Origin: a virus
Strand: one strand, 5' to 3'
DNA length: 64,000 bases
Virus record (IMG/VR): IMGVR_UViG_3300025536_000010
Span: 124,001 to 188,000 of that record
Below, piece by piece: positions 42,900 to 50,983 of the stretch. Within the stretch, counting starts at the first letter, position 1, and each line of letters begins with the position of its first letter. The position numbers and the translations under genes were made by a program. The notes below the pieces were generated by a model. That model worked only from the letters and a program-made list of their open reading frames with translations, had not been told where the DNA came from and did not search any database.

Positions 42900-44081
42900 T
42901 TATTTGACCGTCGCGTAGGCGGAGGCCCAGGCTTCCATCTCAGCCTTGTTGAATCCCTGCCGGGCCTCGGCTGCCTTGGTCATGACCGGGGCAATGCCGT
43001 GGTCCGACAGGAGCGAATCGAGCATCTCGGCGTCTGGCCTCGGGAGGGTGGCCACTTCCTCGGCCATCTTCTCGGGGTCCACGTCACCCAGGGCCGTCTT
43101 GACCCGGTCGGCGAACTCGTCGCCGAGCAGGGCCTGCACGTCCGGCAAAGCCAGCTTCTTGAACGCCGACTTCTCATAGCCCTTACCGCTGGTGGTGAAG
43201 ACGTGCTCCACCATCGCGGAAGCGGCCTTGGAGAAAGTGGCCTTGAAGATGACCTCCTCGGGCCGCGGCAGACCTTCCTGGTACATACCCACGAAGTTCA
43301 GCCGGCGGTCCAGTTGGTCGATGGTATCGGCGAGTTTGACGAGGGCCTCCGGCTGGAGGGCCTTGCGAGGGGTGTCCTTGACGAACTTGGCGATCTTGAA
43401 GAACTCGGTACGGACGGTGTCGTTCTTCACGCGGCGGGCGCGGTCTTCGATCATCCGCACGACCTCGGTCGGATCGCACACGCCCATGCCGGCCTGCTTC
43501 TCCAGGAACTCGCGCTCGCTGCTGATGGCGGCGCCCAGGCGTGCAGCCTTCTCCAAGATCTTCTTGGACATCGTGTGCCGAATCGTGAACGGGAACTTGT
43601 CGCGGTGTTCGAGGACATACTCGGCCGCCGCCTTGACCTCGGCAGCCGTCTTCATCCGCAGGTGCCGGTCTTTGCGGCCCTGCTCGTCGACGAAGACGTA
43701 AGCGAACTCGGTGTCGGGCAGCTGGGCCTCGGCGTTCTTGTGCAAGTCGGCCCAGCGGCTGCGGACGGCCTCGCAGGCGGCCTTGATTCCCCAGTAGTCG
43801 ACGTACTGGGTGAGCAGGCGTTCGATGTGAACGCGGTCCTTTGGGTGGAACTCGGCGCGCTTCTCCTGGTAGTATAGGACCGACAGCCAAGTGGATGCGG
43901 CGCTGTCGCAGGGGTACTGCTTCCGCACCGGATCGGCATAAACGGTGTCGGGCCGCGTCCGTGGGCTCGTGATCTGGTCAAGGTTGGCCTGCTTGACGAA
44001 ACTCGGGAAGTCGTACTGCTTAGCAAGGCGTGCGAGTTCGACGTGGTTTTTGTCGGCGACATGGTCTGCAAGGAATGGCAT
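42900..44081 (-). CDS. Unknown 393-residue protein on the minus strand
   Basis: 393 residues; start at complement 44081 with GGAGGGAG upstream. Entirely alpha-helical, charged, with no P-loop and no clear family. The N-terminal half has helical repeats of the form LARLAKQYDFPSFV; the C-terminal half is lysine- and glutamate-rich. As one of only two minus-strand genes, near the terminase, it could be a head-assembly protein (scaffold, portal partner or protease substrate), but nothing in the sequence proves this. Confidence 0.55.
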   Translation of the reverse strand: MPFLADHVADKNHVELARLAKQYDFPSFVKQANLDQITSPRTRPDTVYADPVRKQYPCDSAASTWLSVLYYQEKRAEFHPKDRVHIERLLTQYVDYWGIKAACEAVRSRWADLHKNAEAQLPDTEFAYVFVDEQGRKDRHLRMKTAAEVKAAAEYVLEHRDKFPFTIRHTMSKKILEKAARLGAAISSEREFLEKQAGMGVCDPTEVVRMIEDRARRVKNDTVRTEFFKIAKFVKDTPRKALQPEALVKLADTIDQLDRRLNFVGMYQEGLPRPEEVIFKATFSKAASAMVEHVFTTSGKGYEKSAFKKLALPDVQALLGDEFADRVKTALGDVDPEKMAEEVATLPRPDAEMLDSLLSDHGIAPVMTKAAEARQGFNKAEMEAWASAYATVK

Positions 44082-44082
44082 T

Positions 44083-45693
44083 ATGGGCTCCCTCCGTACG
44101 TTGCAAACCCACGCTCCGTGGGTTCCCATTTTGAATATCCTGGAGTGCCCCGTCCGTACCCACGCGCTTCCGGCGCGTGCCACATGTCCCTTGTGTCGGG
44201 GAACCAGGTTGACTGTCTATGAGGATACCATAAGCGGTGGTGCCTGGCACTACTGCTTTGACTGCAAAAGCGCCGGGGACATGATCGAACTGGCTGCCAG
44301 GGCCTGGGGTTGCGGCCCAGATGCCGCTGTGCAGCGCCTGGTCGCCGAGGGTGTGCCGCTGCCGGAGGACAAGATCACCAGCGCGCAGGTGAGCTATTAC
44401 GTTCGGCACCGCCCGGAGTCGCAGAAGCGGCTCCGGGACTTCCGCGACTACACACGCGACTACCTGGCCAAGGTCCGCTCGAACTACCTGGGCAGCCTGC
44501 GGGCGGTCTTGCGGCTCACCAGCCAACTCACCGGCGAGCGCTGGACAGCCGGGCCGGGTCGCCTCTTCGGGGCCTGTCACCGCAAAAAGGTCGAGCAGAC
44601 TTTCAACCCCGGGCACTCCGGCCTGAACAAAACTTTTCGCGGCGAAGGCTGGACGGAGGTGCTGGCTTTTCCCTTCGAGGACGTGCCCGACCGGATCTGC
44701 GGTTTCCTGTTCGTCGGCCGGCACGGCGGCAAAGGCGACAGCGTCTTCCGCACCCCAGAGGCCCTCAACTACAGCCACATGAAAGCGTCCGACCGCCCCG
44801 AAGCTGGGTTGTTTGGCCTCAGCACGGTCGAAGACTCAAAAGCCATATTTGGCAACTTCGTAGTGGGTGTCGACGACCCGTGCCTGGTCTTACGGCTCCA
44901 GCTGCGGCACTTCCGTACGGCCGCGGCGTCGCTGCCGCTGGTGGCCTTCCACGACAGCCCGAGAGGGTTGACCCGCTGGGGCTGGCGCTGTCTGACAGGC
45001 AAGATGCCGCTCCTTTGGGGTTGGCAGCTGACACCCGGCTTGCTGGCCCAGGCGATCCGCAGTGAAGGCATGATTGCGCTCACGCCGCTGGCGACCGTGG
45101 ACGTCAAAAGCGTCGACCACTATCTGCGCGACGAGGAACCGCGCGACCTGTTTCGCCGGATCATCAAACGGGCTTTGCCCTGGCAAGACGCCCTCAAGGT
45201 CTGGTGCGAGACAGCGGCACCGGGCGCCGTCGCGGACCTGGTTGCCAACCTGGTGCCCTACGAACTGGACAGCAGCGGCTTGGCCAAGATCCACGGCAAG
45301 CTGGCAGACGCCCTGGCCGCCCCGAGTACGCCGCGCACGGTCAAGATGGGCCGCTTCACCCTGATCGAAGCCAACGACCAGTGGTGGTCACACAGCCAAG
45401 CCAACAAGCAGCTGGTCATGAATGCAGTGCTGCGCATCGACCGAGTGGCCGTACGGGATTCGGACCCCAAGCACCCGAGCGTGCCGCACTACATCGGCCG
45501 GATCGTCTATCGCGGCCAGGAGATCCCCTTCGAGCTACCTGTCTCGACCATGCAGCACTACCCAGAAAAGATCCTCCAGGACCGGCTTGCCAGGGCCGGT
45601 GTCAAGCAACCTCTCTTCGTGGCTCCGGGTTGGCAGCGTGGTGTCCGCCTGAGCAAGGTCGCGCTCCTGTTCCACACGCCCGACGCGACGTAA
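44083..45693 (+). CDS. DNA primase-like protein with CHC2-type zinc finger
   Basis: 536 residues if ATG 44083 is the start (AAGGA lies 8 bases upstream); this start lies 2 bases from the minus-strand start at 44079-44081, and hairpins at 44107-44179 leave some doubt. CPLC at residues 35-38 and CFDC at 58-61 form a CHC2/DnaG-type zinc-binding domain with the usual helix ending DAAVQRLVAEG. The larger C-terminal part (catalytic-like, residues about 200-480) is diverged, without a clean TOPRIM motif by eye. It would supply primers for phage replication. Confidence 0.55.
   Translation: MGSLRTLQTHAPWVPILNILECPVRTHALPARATCPLCRGTRLTVYEDTISGGAWHYCFDCKSAGDMIELAARAWGCGPDAAVQRLVAEGVPLPEDKITSAQVSYYVRHRPESQKRLRDFRDYTRDYLAKVRSNYLGSLRAVLRLTSQLTGERWTAGPGRLFGACHRKKVEQTFNPGHSGLNKTFRGEGWTEVLAFPFEDVPDRICGFLFVGRHGGKGDSVFRTPEALNYSHMKASDRPEAGLFGLSTVEDSKAIFGNFVVGVDDPCLVLRLQLRHFRTAAASLPLVAFHDSPRGLTRWGWRCLTGKMPLLWGWQLTPGLLAQAIRSEGMIALTPLATVDVKSVDHYLRDEEPRDLFRRIIKRALPWQDALKVWCETAAPGAVADLVANLVPYELDSSGLAKIHGKLADALAAPSTPRTVKMGRFTLIEANDQWWSHSQANKQLVMNAVLRIDRVAVRDSDPKHPSVPHYIGRIVYRGQEIPFELPVSTMQHYPEKILQDRLARAGVKQPLFVAPGWQRGVRLSKVALLFHTPDAT
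44107..44179 (+). other. Two short hairpins near the primase start
   Basis: ACCCACG/CGTGGGT (44107-44123) and CACGCGC/GCGCGTG (44161-44179). In the chosen reading frame they are coding, but they might instead belong to a 5' leader if the true start is further downstream. Confidence 0.35.
44835..44853. repeat. Short AT-rich palindromic element, copy 7 (intragenic)
   Basis: CTCAAAAGCCATATTTGGC inside the primase gene, in frame (SKAIFG). Confidence 0.5.
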
Positions 45694-45718
45694 AACCAGG
45701 CCCTCCTGGCCGCTGCGA

Positions 45719-45747
45719 GGCCCCAGGTGGCTCCTGGGGCCTTTTTT
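45719..45747 (+). terminator. Rho-independent terminator
   Basis: GGCCCCAGG pairs with CCTGGGGCC around TGGCT, followed by six T. It ends the primase transcript. Confidence 0.85.
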
Positions 45748-45998
45748 GTTCAGGACGCGGCAGCGGGCCGCTAATGCAACGGGAAGGGCCTTTCCAAAGT
45801 GTTAAGATAGGTAAGATAGGTAACATGTACGATAATAGTGCCTTCCGCGCTTGCGGCAGGGCCGCGCGCATGGTATCATTCATGTACAGTCTCCGTTGCG
45901 CAGTGCCACCGTTGCGGGTAAGCCACTGCCGACGCAAGATTCTTCCAGCGGCCGACACTACTGCGGGTAGTGCCGGCCGCAACCTTTTCCTACCCACA
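45748..45998. promoter_or_regulatory. Intergenic region between convergent primase and terminase genes
   Basis: No supported gene in about 250 bases. It holds two exact tandem 9-base repeats TAAGATAGG (45803-45820), two CATGTAC copies and an inverted repeat 45948-45980 (GCGGCCG-A-CACTAC against GTAGTG-CCGGCCGC) that could stop transcription from the minus side. An open frame crosses it but only as antisense continuation into the terminase; I do not accept it. Confidence 0.4.
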
Positions 45999-48389
45999 TC
46001 AAAAGTCATCCCAGTTGATGCGCTGGACCGGGTGGACGTGCTTGAGCAGCTTCTTCGGGATCTTCATGCGGGCGGCCTCGGCAATGTCGGGGAACTTGCC
46101 CACCATCCACCACAAGGCACAGCAGCCAATGTTGGTTGCCTGGGCGAAGTCGTCCGAGGCGTTCGGATTGCGAACGATGGTGTAGACGTCGGTGCCAAGG
46201 CGGCTGTCCACTTTCTCTTCAATCAGGGCTAGGAAGTCGCGCATCACGCCCTTCTTCGACTGGTCAACGTAGTCGTACTGGAAGAAGCGAATGATACCGT
46301 ACTTGATGCACTGGCACGTCGTCACCAGGCTGCGGCTCTTGTCCAGCGAGTACCAGGCGTGCGGGCTGGCATCATCGGGTTCGTGGAACTCCATGAAGTC
46401 GTGACCGACACCGTGGTAACGGATATTGAGGACGTTTGACGGCGGCAGGCCCGCCTGGAGCATGAGGATCAGTCGACCTTCACCTGCGTTCGAGTAGTCG
46501 TGGGCAAAGTGTGTGCATTTGAAGTGAATCATGGCCTCCAGGCAGAGGCGGGCCTCCCACTCGAAGTCGTGCGTCCGCACCGAACGCATGCCCCAGATGC
46601 AGTCAATCTGCCCGGTAGGCAGGATGCCCAGGACGGACAATGAGGTGAACGAGGTGCGCAGGCGCTGGGCCTCACCGTCCTTCTTCTTGGCGGCCCCGGA
46701 GACGCGCCCACCACCACCGCCCCAGTCCACTGCCAGGATCTTGTAGAGGTAGCGCGGCATCTTGGCGGCGGCCTCTTTGGCTTTGCACGGCCAGGGCAGC
46801 ACGGCCGCTGCCTTGAGGTCGCTTTCCGTGATTAGCTTCGAGCCGGCGTCGCACGACTCGCCGCAGACTTCGTTGAGGAACGTCGTCCGCGTCGTGTTGT
46901 AGTGGCCTTCGCTCTTACCGACCAGGATGTCCCACTTCTCTTGGTTGGCGTAGTGCATCGGCATGATGATCTGCGGGACGTGGTAGCCCGCAAACGTCCA
47001 GCGCCGCTCCGGGTAGGCGTGAACCCAACGACCCATGCGCGGGTTGACCGGCTGCCGGCACATCGAGCAGACCACGCCTGGGCACTCCTCGCAGATGTCT
47101 CGGTGCCACTTCCCGATCATCCCCCATAGATCCCAGTTCTCGGATGGGATGTTCCAGTGCCCGCAGCCGCCGCGCAGACACTTAATCATCCACTCGGCCT
47201 GGCTGCTGTCCTGCCACAGCGACTCCATCGTATTGTCGAGCGACTTCGGCGTGCCGGCGTACTGCTTCAAGGCCCAGGGTGAGCCGGACAGCGTCTCGTG
47301 GATGATTTGCAGGAAGTCATGATTCATGTCCTGCACTTCGTCGATGACGTTCTTGTCGGCCGGGATACCGCGGGTACGCTCGGCGTCGAGGAACGCATAG
47401 GAGAAGTACATCGCGCTGCCGTTGATGAAGCTGCGCTGGAGGATCTGGTTGGTCGTCTTCTTGCCGGTGAAGAGGCGGTGGACCGGCGAGTTGTCGATGA
47501 ACTCCCGAACGTAGTTGTGGGAGAAGCGCCGGATCATCTCGAACAGCGGCGTGACGTAGAGCGTCGAGAAGTAGGGGATGGAGTTGGAGAAGACCACGCC
47601 CTGAGCAGCCAGTGAGGTCGAGTTGTGGGACACGACCTTGCCGAGGATGAAGTTGTGGTCTTCTTCGACCTCGATGTCGACGGTGTTGGCCTGACCGTCT
47701 TCGTAGTTAGCCCGCACGCGCTCCCAGGCCAGTTCGCCGCATTTCCCCTGCACCGCCAGATAGTCGCCTCGATAGATGTGGCGGACCATCAGGAACTGTT
47801 CAATGTGGTTGTCCGCGTCCCGGGCCAGCAGGCGGTGGTCAGGGGTCACACGGACCTTGAAGCCCGACTCGGTCACCAGGCAGTTGACATCTTTGACGCC
47901 CGACTGCCAGACTTTGGTGACCTTGCGGGGTGTGAAAGTCTTCCGCGCGTCGGAGAAGGAAATAACAATGTCGCCGACCTTGAGGCTCTTGGCCGGTACA
48001 CGCTGCCCGTCCGCCAGCAAAACGAGTTCATTCTCGTCCATGCACTTCGATACCTGCCGCCCCGTTTTGAGGAGCGTGGTGCGGGCCATGCGCGTGCGGA
48101 AGAAGGGCTCGAAGGGGAAGTAGTTGTTCAGCTTGTAGGGCTTGCCCTTGAGCTTGAGCAGCAGCGGTAAGATCGGACGGAGGGAAACGCAGTTCCCCTT
48201 GCGCAGGAAGTGGCGGGCCAGGACAAGTTTCTTGGTGGCCTCGTCCTCGAAGCCAGTAAGCTCGGGCAGGCTGTCGTAGCCGACCGGACCAGCCCGGAGG
48301 AGAACGGACTTCATCCGTTCTTCCTGCTCAGCCATCCTGACTTCGTTCTCACCGTCAACAGTAAGCTGGTTTTCTGCGTCATAGTTCAT
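45999..48389 (-). CDS. terL: Phage terminase large subunit interrupted by a mini-intein
   Basis: 796 residues as translated. The mature protein would be 655. Walker A-like GRQVSK (residues 110-115) is followed, after the intein, by STSLA (257-261). Walker B VIDEVQD lies near 348-354. A Cys cluster C404, C409, C433, C436, C441, C444 suggests a bound zinc, uncommon in terminases. ILAVDWGGG (Asp 555) starts the RuvC/RNase H-type nuclease domain, later acids near DYSN and DYVD may complete it. TerL powers DNA packaging into the procapsid and cuts the DNA. Start ATG (complement 48389-48387) lies next to a divergent small gene. Confidence 0.85.
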   Translation of the reverse strand: MNYDAENQLTVDGENEVRMAEQEERMKSVLLRAGPVGYDSLPELTGFEDEATKKLVLARHFLRKGNCVSLRPILPLLLKLKGKPYKLNNYFPFEPFFRTRMARTTLLKTGRQVSKCMDENELVLLADGQRVPAKSLKVGDIVISFSDARKTFTPRKVTKVWQSGVKDVNCLVTESGFKVRVTPDHRLLARDADNHIEQFLMVRHIYRGDYLAVQGKCGELAWERVRANYEDGQANTVDIEVEEDHNFILGKVVSHNSTSLAAQGVVFSNSIPYFSTLYVTPLFEMIRRFSHNYVREFIDNSPVHRLFTGKKTTNQILQRSFINGSAMYFSYAFLDAERTRGIPADKNVIDEVQDMNHDFLQIIHETLSGSPWALKQYAGTPKSLDNTMESLWQDSSQAEWMIKCLRGGCGHWNIPSENWDLWGMIGKWHRDICEECPGVVCSMCRQPVNPRMGRWVHAYPERRWTFAGYHVPQIIMPMHYANQEKWDILVGKSEGHYNTTRTTFLNEVCGESCDAGSKLITESDLKAAAVLPWPCKAKEAAAKMPRYLYKILAVDWGGGGGRVSGAAKKKDGEAQRLRTSFTSLSVLGILPTGQIDCIWGMRSVRTHDFEWEARLCLEAMIHFKCTHFAHDYSNAGEGRLILMLQAGLPPSNVLNIRYHGVGHDFMEFHEPDDASPHAWYSLDKSRSLVTTCQCIKYGIIRFFQYDYVDQSKKGVMRDFLALIEEKVDSRLGTDVYTIVRNPNASDDFAQATNIGCCALWWMVGKFPDIAEAARMKIPKKLLKHVHPVQRINWDDF
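47622..48044 (-). other. Mini-intein in the terminase Walker A motif
   Basis: 141 codons, residues 116-256 of the precursor. Begins with Cys116 (CMDENELVLLADGQRVPAKS, block A), has VTPDHRLL (block B-like), ends with EVEEDHNFILGKVVSHN (blocks F and G) and is followed by Ser257. It lacks the homing-endonuclease blocks, so it can only splice. Removal joins GRQVSK to STSLA and restores the P-loop, so packaging would depend on splicing. Confidence 0.85.
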
Positions 48390-48402
48390 GAGGAGGACTT
48401 CC

Positions 48403-48627
48403 TTGTCTCAAAAGCAGCGCCGTCACCGCGGCAAGGCGGATGATACCTTTCTGCCGCAGCGTGGGCAAGGTGCAGAGGATGAGGGGGCGGACTGGATCGT
48501 CGGCTGCATCGTCGTCCTGCTCGAAGGCGCCTGCGGCCTGGTGATGGCGATTGCCCGCCCCCTCTGGGATCTGGTACGCTTCGTGTGCTGGGACGCCTGG
48601 CGCACGGAGCCTAAACGCAAACCCTAA
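48403..48627 (+). CDS. Small membrane protein next to the terminase
   Basis: 74 residues from TTG 48403, chosen because AGGAGGA at 48391-48397 is 5-6 bases upstream. An in-frame ATG at 48388 overlaps the divergent terminase ATG and is less likely. Basic start, then one hydrophobic helix (WIVGCIVVLLEGACGLVMAIA). Could be a lysis or membrane-anchoring protein. Confidence 0.5.
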   Translation: MSQKQRRHRGKADDTFLPQRGQGAEDEGADWIVGCIVVLLEGACGLVMAIARPLWDLVRFVCWDAWRTEPKRKP

Positions 48628-48641
48628 CACGGAGGCCACGC

Positions 48642-48857
48642 ATGGCTGTGTCCCGTTCGGCCCTGGACTTCCTGCGGCGCAAAGGTCTGGTCACTGATAT
48701 GCTGCGACCTGGCCCACGTCTCAACGTGAGCCAGCTGCTCGTTCACACCGTTCCCATTCCTTCGCCGCCCAAGCCCTTGCCGCACCTGTTGACGGGCTTC
48801 GAGGGCGACCCGCCACCCGACCGGGGCATGTCCAGGCCGTGGCCCGGACAACCGTAG
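48642..48857 (+). CDS. Small Pro-rich protein
   Basis: 71 residues after CGGAGGCCACGC. Pro/Leu-rich, no membrane segment, no motif. Confidence 0.45.
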   Translation: MAVSRSALDFLRRKGLVTDMLRPGPRLNVSQLLVHTVPIPSPPKPLPHLLTGFEGDPPPDRGMSRPWPGQP

Positions 48858-48871
48858 AGGTCGGAGGATTG

Positions 48872-49051
48872 ATGTCAAAGCACAATGGGGACGGTATGCT
48901 CGTCCCCAAGTTCATCGGCGGGCTCATGGTCGTGGGCGTCCTCTGGACGGTCCTCACCGGAGCCCTGTGGCACTGGGTCGTTGTCGGGGTCGTGACTGTC
49001 ATGACGCTGGCCGTGGCTAAAGCTGCCACACCGCCCAAGAAAGGTAAATGA
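48872..49051 (+). CDS. Small two-helix membrane protein (holin-like candidate)
   Basis: 59 residues; ATG 48872 after GGAGGATTG. Two close hydrophobic helices (about 12-28 and 30-48) and a Lys-rich end (PPKKGK) resemble a short class II holin. No endolysin is recognised nearby, so the lysis role is a suggestion only. Confidence 0.5.
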   Translation: MSKHNGDGMLVPKFIGGLMVVGVLWTVLTGALWHWVVVGVVTVMTLAVAKAATPPKKGK

Positions 49052-49509
49052 TGACCATTACCGAGTTGGTGATTGCGGCACTGGCGACCTGGGAGATAAT
49101 CGAGATCTGGCGGCACGGTAGTATCTTCGCCGACCGGCGGGCCTACGCCCAGGCCGAAGGCTACGGACACTTCCTACGGCGGCTGCTCGATTGCGGCTTC
49201 TGCCTGAGCCCGTGGGTCGCCTTCCTGCTCGTGCTGTGCCCGCTGACGCTGTCCCTGGCGGTCGACCCACCACGGCACTGGTTGGCTGGCTCGGTGTGGG
49301 CGTTCTTCCTGTTGTGGCGTTACGCCGTCTACGCCTTTGCCGTTGCTCGGCTCGCCAACCTCGGTAATGATCTCACGCACTCGTGGTGCCGCACACCAGA
49401 CACCAAGAAGCAGATCGCCGCGCAGTTCGCGGGCGATGATTCAAAAGCCACTTTAGAGGAGAGGCCGCATGGACCAGCAACCGATGCAAACGGAGAAGAC
49501 CACGTTTGA
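49048..49509 (+). CDS. DUF1360-like membrane protein
   Basis: 153 residues, ATGATG overlap with the previous stop. Three hydrophobic segments; the DCGFCLSPWVAFLLVL motif (about residues 48-63) matches the C-x2-C-L-x-x-W signature of DUF1360 proteins found in phages and bacteria. Function unknown. Its C-terminal 40 residues overlap the next gene and carry repeat-element copy 8. Confidence 0.55.
   Translation: MMTITELVIAALATWEIIEIWRHGSIFADRRAYAQAEGYGHFLRRLLDCGFCLSPWVAFLLVLCPLTLSLAVDPPRHWLAGSVWAFFLLWRYAVYAFAVARLANLGNDLTHSWCRTPDTKKQIAAQFAGDDSKATLEERPHGPATDANGEDHV
49440..49458. repeat. Short AT-rich palindromic element, copy 8 (leader type)
   Basis: TTCAAAAGCCACTTTAGAG, in the 3' end of the DUF1360-like gene, upstream of ATG 49469; its 3' end supplies GAGGAG. 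Confidence 0.55.
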
Positions 49510-49885
49510 CATGGCCGTTATGGCCAAGCTCAAAAACGCCGCCGACAGCGTGTTGACCGAGCACCCAGAGGTTGACTGCGTCTGTGCGGTCGTCTCCTGG
49601 AAGGGCAACCTCAACGACGCTGGCATCAAACACGGCATCTGGGTCGGTGACCAAGGGCCAGTCGGTACGGCCGAGGGCATTTTCGGCAGCATGTACCAAC
49701 TAATAAAGATGTTCGACGAGCAGGCCACGAGGGCCGTGAAATACGTCGAGCATGTCCGCGAAAAAGTTGAGGTTCTGGGAACAGAACTGAGGAACCGCCA
49801 TGAAGAACTCGAAGCGGTCAAAGCAGAAATCGCAAAGTGCAAAGCCCAAGTTCAGTCTGACGCCGGAGGAACAAAAACCACTTGA
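49469..49885 (+). CDS. Hypothetical protein with coiled C-terminus
   Basis: 138 residues. Residues 30-60 form a small sheet (VDCVCAVVSWKGNLNDAGI); the C-terminal 60 are a long coiled helix (TELRNRHEELEAVKAEIAKCK). The end overlaps the next gene by 86 bases. Confidence 0.5.
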   Translation: MDQQPMQTEKTTFDMAVMAKLKNAADSVLTEHPEVDCVCAVVSWKGNLNDAGIKHGIWVGDQGPVGTAEGIFGSMYQLIKMFDEQATRAVKYVEHVREKVEVLGTELRNRHEELEAVKAEIAKCKAQVQSDAGGTKTT

Positions 49886-50450
49886 GGACTTACTCAAGGA
49901 CCACGGCGTCAAGAACTGGGACTTCCTCATCGTCGGTGACGGCTCCGGGTCGAACTGGAACCGTGAGGCGGGCTGGGGCGCAGTCAGTATCGAAAAAATC
50001 ACAATGGAACGTCTCGTGTGGACCGGGACGATGAACAAGGGCACGGTCAACTTCGCAGAGATGATGGCTTACCAGCAGCCACTCAGCTGGCTGGCCGCCC
50101 GCGAAGAAGATCGCCGCGCCAAGCGCGCGGTGAAGTACCGGGCCTACCAGGTCCACATCTTCACGGACAGTGACTACTGCCGGCAAACCGGCAACAGCAA
50201 GAACCGCCTCGTGGCCAAGAACGGGGCGTTGTGGGCGGCGTTCGATAGTTACGTTCGGCAGGGCTTCGTGCTCAACTGGCACTGGATACCGCGCGGCAGC
50301 GTGGCCCTGAACTCCTACTGTGACAGGCTGTCGAAACTGGCAAGGCTCCTGATGAAAAAGTATAATCTCCAGGAGAAGCTAGAAACGGAACACTCCTGCG
50401 GGGGTGTACCGCGGACAGTCTACGACATCAACCCGTCCGAGGCGGGGTAG
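49800..50450 (+). CDS. RNase H-like protein
   Basis: 216 residues. Candidate catalytic acids in RNase H order: D47 (VGDGSGS), E87 (VNFAEMM), D123 (IFTDSDY) and D175 (YCDRLSK), with the WHWIP strand between. This fits a D-E-D-D RNase H fold that removes RNA primers. The start at ATG 49800 has a GAGG leader and overlaps 86 bases of the previous gene. The basic N-terminus is compatible with nucleic-acid contact. Confidence 0.65.
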   Translation: MKNSKRSKQKSQSAKPKFSLTPEEQKPLEDLLKDHGVKNWDFLIVGDGSGSNWNREAGWGAVSIEKITMERLVWTGTMNKGTVNFAEMMAYQQPLSWLAAREEDRRAKRAVKYRAYQVHIFTDSDYCRQTGNSKNRLVAKNGALWAAFDSYVRQGFVLNWHWIPRGSVALNSYCDRLSKLARLLMKKYNLQEKLETEHSCGGVPRTVYDINPSEAG

Positions 50451-50458
50451 GAGGGTGC

Positions 50459-50959
50459 GTGATAATCAACGAGGGCCGATTGGAGGTGCGCTGGTATCGC
50501 CCGTCCGACATGGTACAGCTTGTTGGGCTGCATCAATGCTGCCTACCCAAGGAAGGTTGGACGAGCAAGGATTTCTGGAAGTTCGTCCATAAGGCCGGCA
50601 CGACCAACATCCTCAAAGTGCTGTCCGACGACCAGGGCAAGATCGTATACGGTACGCTGCTGTACACCCTTGGCCCCGGTGAGTGCCGTCTCCGGCGTGT
50701 CTGTGTTTGGCCCGACTACCGCCGCCGCGGTCTGGGCACTTTCATGGTCCACACGACCATGACGAGCCCACGCAGTTCGCTCAAAAACCGCAACTTCGTC
50801 GCCAAGGTCAAAGAAGCCGACGTCACGGCCCAGCTGTTTTTGCGAAAGCTGGACTTCACGTTCAACGCAAAGGAGGCGCGCGCTCAAGACGACGAAGGCA
50901 AGGACTACTATGTCTTTCGCTTCAAAAAGCCCGAGTTTGCTGCCCTAGCAACCGGGTGA
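50459..50959 (+). CDS. GNAT family N-acetyltransferase
   Basis: 166 residues from GTG 50459. RRVCVWPDYRRRGLGTFMV (near residues 80-98) is the acetyl-CoA motif A (R/Q-x-x-G-x-G/A). Fits RimI-like GNAT proteins. Substrate unknown; phages use GNAT enzymes to modify host proteins. Confidence 0.7.
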   Translation: MIINEGRLEVRWYRPSDMVQLVGLHQCCLPKEGWTSKDFWKFVHKAGTTNILKVLSDDQGKIVYGTLLYTLGPGECRLRRVCVWPDYRRRGLGTFMVHTTMTSPRSSLKNRNFVAKVKEADVTAQLFLRKLDFTFNAKEARAQDDEGKDYYVFRFKKPEFAALATG

Positions 50960-50983
50960 CGGTATCGTTCAGACAGGTCTGTA

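Noticed and set aside
45204-46232. + frame crossing the primase end, terminator and terminase end
   Set aside because: It passes through a strong terminator and is antisense to the terminase for much of its length.
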